A stretch of 64,000 bases of DNA, taken from NCBI GenBank assembly GCA_030522415.1, contig CM060118.1, positions 16,062,651 through 16,126,650 on the forward strand. Reading direction: 5' to 3'. Of this stretch, positions 59,494 to 64,000 are shown piece after piece. Numbering within the stretch: the first letter of the stretch is position 1; each line of letters starts with the position of its first letter. The DNA comes from Channallabes apus (lineage: Eukaryota; Chordata; Actinopteri; Siluriformes; Clariidae). Below the pieces are notes generated by a model. It made no database searches. It saw only the letters and a list, made by a program, of their open reading frames with translations, and had not been told where the DNA came from. The translations under genes were made by a program, and so were the position numbers.

Positions 59494-60052
59494 TGTAACA
59501 TCTGGACCACCGCGGCCTCAGGGAAGAAGTTCCGGTTCCCCGGACTACTGAGCCGCCGCTTTGTCTCCCCCTAGTGTGTCTGTGTGTCCATGTCACGCAC
59601 CATTAGTAGTAAGTATGTGCACCTGTTGACCAGCCGACCCCGTGGCCACCTGTCAGTCCACCGTTGTGCTATTGTGAGAAAGTGTCAGTAAATCTTCCCT
59701 GTGTGCTTAGACAATTGGTTTCCCCTGTGTGTTTTCAGTATATATTCTCTACGTGCTCGGACAATTGGATTCCCCTGTGTGTTTTCGGTGAATATTCTCT
59801 ATGTGCTTGGACAATCGGATACCCCTGTGTGTTCTTAGGACTGACTGCATGGAACCTCCCACGCCCGTGGCTGCAAGGTACTAAGGACAGCTGGCGTGTT
59901 GAACCTGAACCCGCGGCGTAGAGCGCCGCTATTTATGTTTATTGTTTATAAAAAAAAGAAGAGAGTTTTTGTTGGTGGAAACGCTGTAAATAAACCTGAT
60001 TTTTGCTTGACCATCCTGCATCTGCGTCTGCTACCTGACACACACCATGACA
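59494..60052 (+). repeat. 3' LTR (559 bp)
   Basis: Same ends as the 5' LTR. It lacks the CCCTATGTGTGTCCCTATTT segment (about 24 bp) that holds the TATA-like box, has an extra AGTA near 59611, and lacks 4-6 bp near 59800. Only a few substitutions were seen. A purine run GTGAAGGGG just before it (59482-59490) is the likely polypurine tract. Confidence 0.92.
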
Positions 60053-60057
60053 AATTC

Positions 60058-60929
60058 TAACAGTAAAATACCGTATAAATGCTACAGAATAAAACTGTAT
60101 TTCACAAAACTTGGGATAACCAATGAATTTACAGTGAAAAACTGTAATTAGTTTTACAGAGTAAGACCTTAAATTTAACAGTTAAAAACAAATGAAAATA
60201 TGGTTTATTGCAGTAAAATTTATGATATACTGTATTTATAAAAAGGAAACTCTCAGAGAAGGTATTTGTTACTAATATCATGAAGCATCAGTTTATATTT
60301 TACTAAACCTTTGTTGATAGAGTTTAAAAATCAGAAAAATATCTGCTCTGTAAAAAATAAACATAAAAATTTTATGGGAAAAAAAACTGGCAGCTGTGGT
60401 TGCCAGAACTTTACCATAAAAAATACGGGAGCAATGTTATTGGTTGTACGGGACTGCACTCATTATTCTGTATATTTTACAGATTTTGTTATCTTTTTCT
60501 ACGGTTTATAGCCGTCTAATTTACATTAACCAAGGACTTCAAATTTGTGAATGGTATTCCACCCTTTGATGACTGTGGCGAGGACAGCCGCTAGCACGCT
60601 AGCACGACATTTGTATATTTGATTTTGAGAATTTAAATATTGTTTTTCTGTCTTTATTAATAAATACATGGGACCATGCTGATGTCCGAGTCTTGAATAA
60701 CTTTTGATGGGTTTTGATGATTTGATTTAGGTTTGTATTCATCAATTAGTATAAAAATACTCTTAATAGTTTCTTAACATTAAAATCCGAATGCTTAGCA
60801 ATGTAACTTCTATCTCTTTTAGCTCCCAGCTAGTGTGATAAAATGATGCTTTCACAGAATTGCTGAATGAATTCACTGTGGTTATTCATAATAAAACAAA
60901 TAGTCCAACAACAACGACAGCAATTGGGT
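60058..60929. other. Right part of the inverted-repeat element
   Basis: AT-rich, with repeated ACTGTAAAA/CAGTAAAAT motifs and no gene. 60585-60604 contains a short direct repeat CGCTAGCACGCTAGCACG. Confidence 0.55.
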
Positions 60930-61130
60930 AGCAAGCATGGTAGTGTAGTGGTTAGCACTGTCGCCTTCCACCACCAGGGTCCGGGTTCGATTCCCGGCCA
61001 GGCTCGATTCCCGTCTCTGTGTGCATGGAGTTTGTATGTTCTCCCCGTGCTTGGTGGGTTTCCTCTAGGTACTAGTCACCCCCCCCCCCCAATATATAGG
61101 ATAAAGTTGTATAGATGATGGGTGTGAGTA
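60930..61130 (+). mobile_element. tRNA-derived SINE, best-preserved head
   Basis: A-box-like TAGTGTAGTGGTTAGC (60941) and B box GGTTCGATTCC (60984-60994) sit 30 bp apart, as in a tRNA gene. The body GCATGGAGTTTGTATGTTCTCC follows, and the 3' end ATAAAGTTGTATAGATGATGG comes after a poly-C run. An internal deletion removes part of the middle. It is not a tRNA gene because no acceptor stem closes. Confidence 0.85.
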
Positions 61131-61487
61131 CTGAGCTGTAAAAAAGATGTAAACCGTTATTATTACAACATAAATCTTTAAATTAGACAGTTCTGAGCTG
61201 TAAAAAACATGGTTATGATCCATATTTGTTACAATGTAAACCTTGGAATTTGGCGGGAATAAACTGTTTTTATAACAACATAAACATTTTAATTAGACAG
61301 TTATAAACCATAAAAAAAAACAATTAAAATGTGACAACCACAGCTGCCATTTTTTACCGTAAAATTTACGGTTTATTATTTTTTTCGCAGTGCAATAACG
61401 GTGCTACTGTATTTTTTACGGTAGAATTCTGGCAACCACAACTGCCGTTTTTTTCCGTAAAATGGACTATTTATTTTTTACAGTGTA

Positions 61488-62230
61488 CTTTACACAGCAG
61501 TGCTATAGACATTTCAATAATGATTGTTCAGGGGGTCTTGATTACTTTTCTATAAAAGTCTGTACAAAAGTCTGGCAGTAATTTATAATATAATTTACAT
61601 AGTATTGATGTACAACACATTATCATTTCTACAGTAACCATTCATTCACTTATATGGTAGATAGGCTACCTAGTCTAAGACTAAAAATTCTACATATTAA
61701 TAAACATGCTGCTGTTTAACAAGATAATACGTTTATCATTGATATGAAGTTTTCTGTAAGAAATTGCTTATGAATTATATAGGAGGTACCTCCAGTTCTA
61801 AAGTCTTTTAAAGTTAGGACAAAGAACTTTAAACTTCCTTTTGTGTGTTTGCGTTGCTTTTTACTTTAAGAGACAGAATAAGACAGAATCTAGAAAGGTG
61901 ATGACTTTATTTATTAAATTATTGTACGCGTCTGTCCACGTGAATACCAGGTGATGAACACTTACCACTCTGAAGAGGTATCCGTCATTTCAGTGGCAGG
62001 TTCTTACAGGGGTGGGTTGCCAGATTGTATCTAAGCAGTTGAGGTGGAGGGCCTTACTCAACAGCCTGACATTGGAAGCATGGCAGCACTAAGTTAGCGG
62101 TTCATCACCTTAACTACTAAGCATGTAATCACTAGTAATATGCTGTGATATTAGAGGAATTGAAAACTTTGGGACATGCTTTTATTGGAAATAGACTAAC
62201 ATTGGTGATAACAGCAATGCTGCTGTGCAT
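61488..62230. other. Intergenic, nothing recognised
   Basis: About 740 bp of AT-rich sequence. No feature supported. Confidence 0.5.
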
Positions 62231-62232
62231 TA

Positions 62233-64000
62233 GAATATTTAGAGTCGACACTTCGTTGTACCTTAGATAATGTAGCCCCAGCTAAAAGAAAAATTATTAG
62301 AGATAAGAAACTCGCTCCCTGGTATAACGATCACACGCGCACTTTAAAACAGACTGCTCGGAAATTAGAGCGTAAATGGCATCAAACTAAATTGTTGGTA
62401 TTTCAAATAGCATGGAAAGAGAGCATCCTGAACTATAGGAAAGCTCTTAGTGTAGCTAGATCAACGTATCTCTCCACTCTTATAGAAGAAAAATAAAAAT
62501 AATCCTAGATTTTTATTTAATACCGTAGCCAAATTAACCAGAAATAAGACCACTACAGAAATCTCCACAACAACATCATGCAATAGTGAGGACTTCATGA
62601 ACTTTTTTAATAATAAAATTGTAAATATCAGGCATAAAATTGAGGCTTTGAAACCAAACAATGTAATTGATACAGATGTTAACCTAGCCATGTCAGATTC
62701 AAACCTAGAATACTTTACTCCTCTTGAAGAGAATGAACTAATTTCACTCATCTCTTCTGCAAATTCATCAACCTGTATATTAGATCCTATACCGACACAT
62801 TTTCTTAAACAGATAGTACCAGTAATAACAGAACCGCTGTTGAGAATAATTAATTCCTCACTCAGCATTGGTTATGTTCCAAAATCTTTTAAAGTAGCAG
62901 TTATTAAACCAATAATTAAGAAACCTGACCTCGACCCCTGTCAGCTGTCCAATTACAGGCCAATATCAAACCTCCCCTTTATCTCTAAGATTCTGGAAAA
63001 GATAGTAGCAGAGCAGCTATGCTCATATCTACATAGAAATGGCATACATGAACTGTATCAGTCAGGATTTAGGCCTCATCACAGCACAGAAACAGCACTC
63101 GTTAAAGTAGTAAATGACCTCCTATTGGCCTCTGATCAGGGTTGTGTAACTATGCTTGTATTACTCGACCTCAGTGCAGCTTTTGACACTATTGATCATG
63201 CTATTCTTCTTCACAGATTAGAAAATGTAGTAGGAATTAAGGGTACAGCCCTCTCCTGGCTCAGATCCTATTTGACCGATCGTTATCAGTATGTAGACTT
63301 AAATGGTGATTATTCTGCATGTTCTCTAGTGGAGTTTGGCGTTCCGCAGGGTTCAGTTTTAGGCCCACTGCTTTTTTCCCTTTACATGCTTCCTCTGGGC
63401 AACATAATCCGTAAGCATGGTATTAGTTTTCATTGTTATGCTGACGACACACAGCTATACGTCTCAACAAAACCTGATGAGAAAAACCATCTTACTAAAG
63501 TTGAGCAATGTGTGCAGGACATAAGAAATTGGATGCTAATTAACTTCCTTCTGCTTAATCCGGATAAGACAGAAGTTCTAGTCATAGGACCGCATACAGC
63601 TAGAAGTAAAATCTTAGATCACACCGTAACTTTAGATGGCCTTTCTGTTCCGTCAAGTGCAACAGTAAAAGACCTCAGCGTGATTATAGATTCCAGCCTT
63701 TCATTTGAAGCTCATGTAGATAATATCACCAGGATAGCATTCTTTCACCTCAGAAATATCGCCAAAATAAGAAATATATTGTCGCTAAACGATGCAGAAA
63801 AACTAGTTCATGCTTTTATCACTTCTAGGTTGGACTATTGTAATGCCTTACTGTCTGGTTGTTCAGTTAGGTGCATAAACAAGCTTCAGCTAGTCCAGAA
63901 TGCAGCAGCGAGAGTCCTCACTAGAACCAGAAGATATGAGCACATCACCCCTATCCTATCTTCACTAAATTGGCTCCCTGTGAAATTTCGCATTGATTTT
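62233..64000 (+). mobile_element. CR1/L2/Rex1-like LINE, copy C, runs off the window
   Basis: 5'-truncated: the endonuclease is absent and sequence starts in the linker (KLAPWYNDHTR, then [16 protein letters not shown]). A single-base frame change occurs near 62495. From 62597 the frame stays open to the window end. It has [59 protein letters not shown] and an intact YADDTQLY catalytic motif. [18 protein letters not shown] and [12 protein letters not shown] follow. The family copies DNA by target-primed reverse transcription. The copy closely matches copy B at 36759-38460, in opposite orientation. Confidence 0.88.

Larger units (their letters stand above)
54608..60052 (+). mobile_element. Ty3/gypsy chromovirus-type LTR retrotransposon
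   Basis: Long terminal repeats begin TGTAACATCTGG and end ACCATGACA. The 5-bp duplication AATTC lies at 54603-54607 and 60053-60057. Between the LTRs, in order on the + strand, are gag capsid, zinc knuckle, protease, reverse transcriptase, RNase H, integrase and a C-terminal chromodomain. No envelope gene is present. The element is distinctly GC-richer than its surroundings. Four frame changes and one stop codon break the polyprotein. LTR divergence is small apart from three indels, so insertion was recent. Confidence 0.95.
54582..61487. mobile_element. Inverted-repeat DNA element hosting an LTR retrotransposon and a SINE
   Basis: The left end TACACTGTAAAAAA (54582) is the exact inverse of the right end TTTTTTACAGTGTA (ending 61487). 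Internal blocks AACTGGCAGCTGTGGTTGCC (60386-60405) and its inverse near 61334-61352 add to the inverted structure. Without the LTR insertion the element is about 1.45 kb, with no coding capacity. It was later interrupted at 54607/60053 by the gypsy element and at about 60930 by a SINE. Confidence 0.75.

Noticed and set aside
54608..60052. Endogenous retrovirus with envelope
   Set aside because: No envelope frame lies between integrase and the 3' LTR. The chromodomain marks it as a Ty3/gypsy chromovirus-type retrotransposon.
60930..61000. Possible tRNA gene (A and B boxes at correct spacing)
   Set aside because: No acceptor or anticodon stem closes, and the sequence continues into the SINE body found at other sites.
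1..64000. CRISPR arrays, bacterial-type operons or phage genes
   Set aside because: Introns, SINEs, LINEs and vertebrate proteins show a fish nuclear genome. Tandem repeats present are microsatellites or LTR units without unique spacers.

Overview
This is a nuclear window from a ray-finned fish (teleost). It is AT-rich, has spliced vertebrate genes with GT-AG introns, many long microsatellites, and dense DNA transposons, LINEs and tRNA-derived SINEs of the kinds common in fish. The SINE type and the Tc1/mariner load would suit a catfish-like (otophysan) genome, but that is a guess.

Three complete host genes can be read, all on the + strand. (1) timm10 has 2 exons (3284-3354 and 9960-10155). 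It encodes an 88-residue chaperone of the mitochondrial intermembrane space, and a GC-rich promoter with two NRF-1-like sites lies just upstream. (2) unc93b1 has 12 coding exons between 18270 and 29528. It encodes a 619-residue multi-pass chaperone for nucleic-acid-sensing Toll-like receptors, and the splice joins keep the frame throughout. (3) A beta-B1-crystallin-like lens gene has a non-coding first exon near 41097-41146 and coding exons from 43273 to 47184. It encodes 218 residues, with a TATA box and a Maf-type palindrome upstream. The three proteins have unrelated jobs (mitochondrial protein import, innate immune receptor trafficking, lens structure). I see no operon-like or pathway link between them.

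Most of the rest is mobile DNA, often nested. 1-3 kb holds a decayed Tc1/mariner copy and a terminal-inverted-repeat element that ends about 100 bp from the timm10 promoter. The timm10 intron holds a LINE 3' end split by a ZBED-type hAT element, which itself holds a LINE fragment. 14-17 kb holds mariner remains, a SINE split by a Harbinger-like MITE, and another SINE. unc93b1 intron 9 holds a mariner remnant split by a 1.39 kb Tc1 element. 30-35 kb is Tc1/mariner debris. 35.2-38.8 kb holds two LINE copies of the CR1/L2/Rex1 kind on the - strand. 54.6-60.05 kb holds a nearly complete, young but frame-broken Ty3/gypsy chromovirus. It has 586/559 bp LTRs and a 5-bp target duplication, and it sits inside an older inverted-repeat element that also carries a SINE. 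From 62.2 kb to the window end a third LINE copy runs on the + strand.

I found no convincing new multi-gene system. The most unusual signals are a perfect 41-bp-arm hairpin (13917-14003), a perfect 19-bp-arm hairpin beside a long TA tract (41989-42029), the gag start codon of the LTR element lying inside its LTR, and a CA repeat beginning 6 nt inside a crystallin splice donor.
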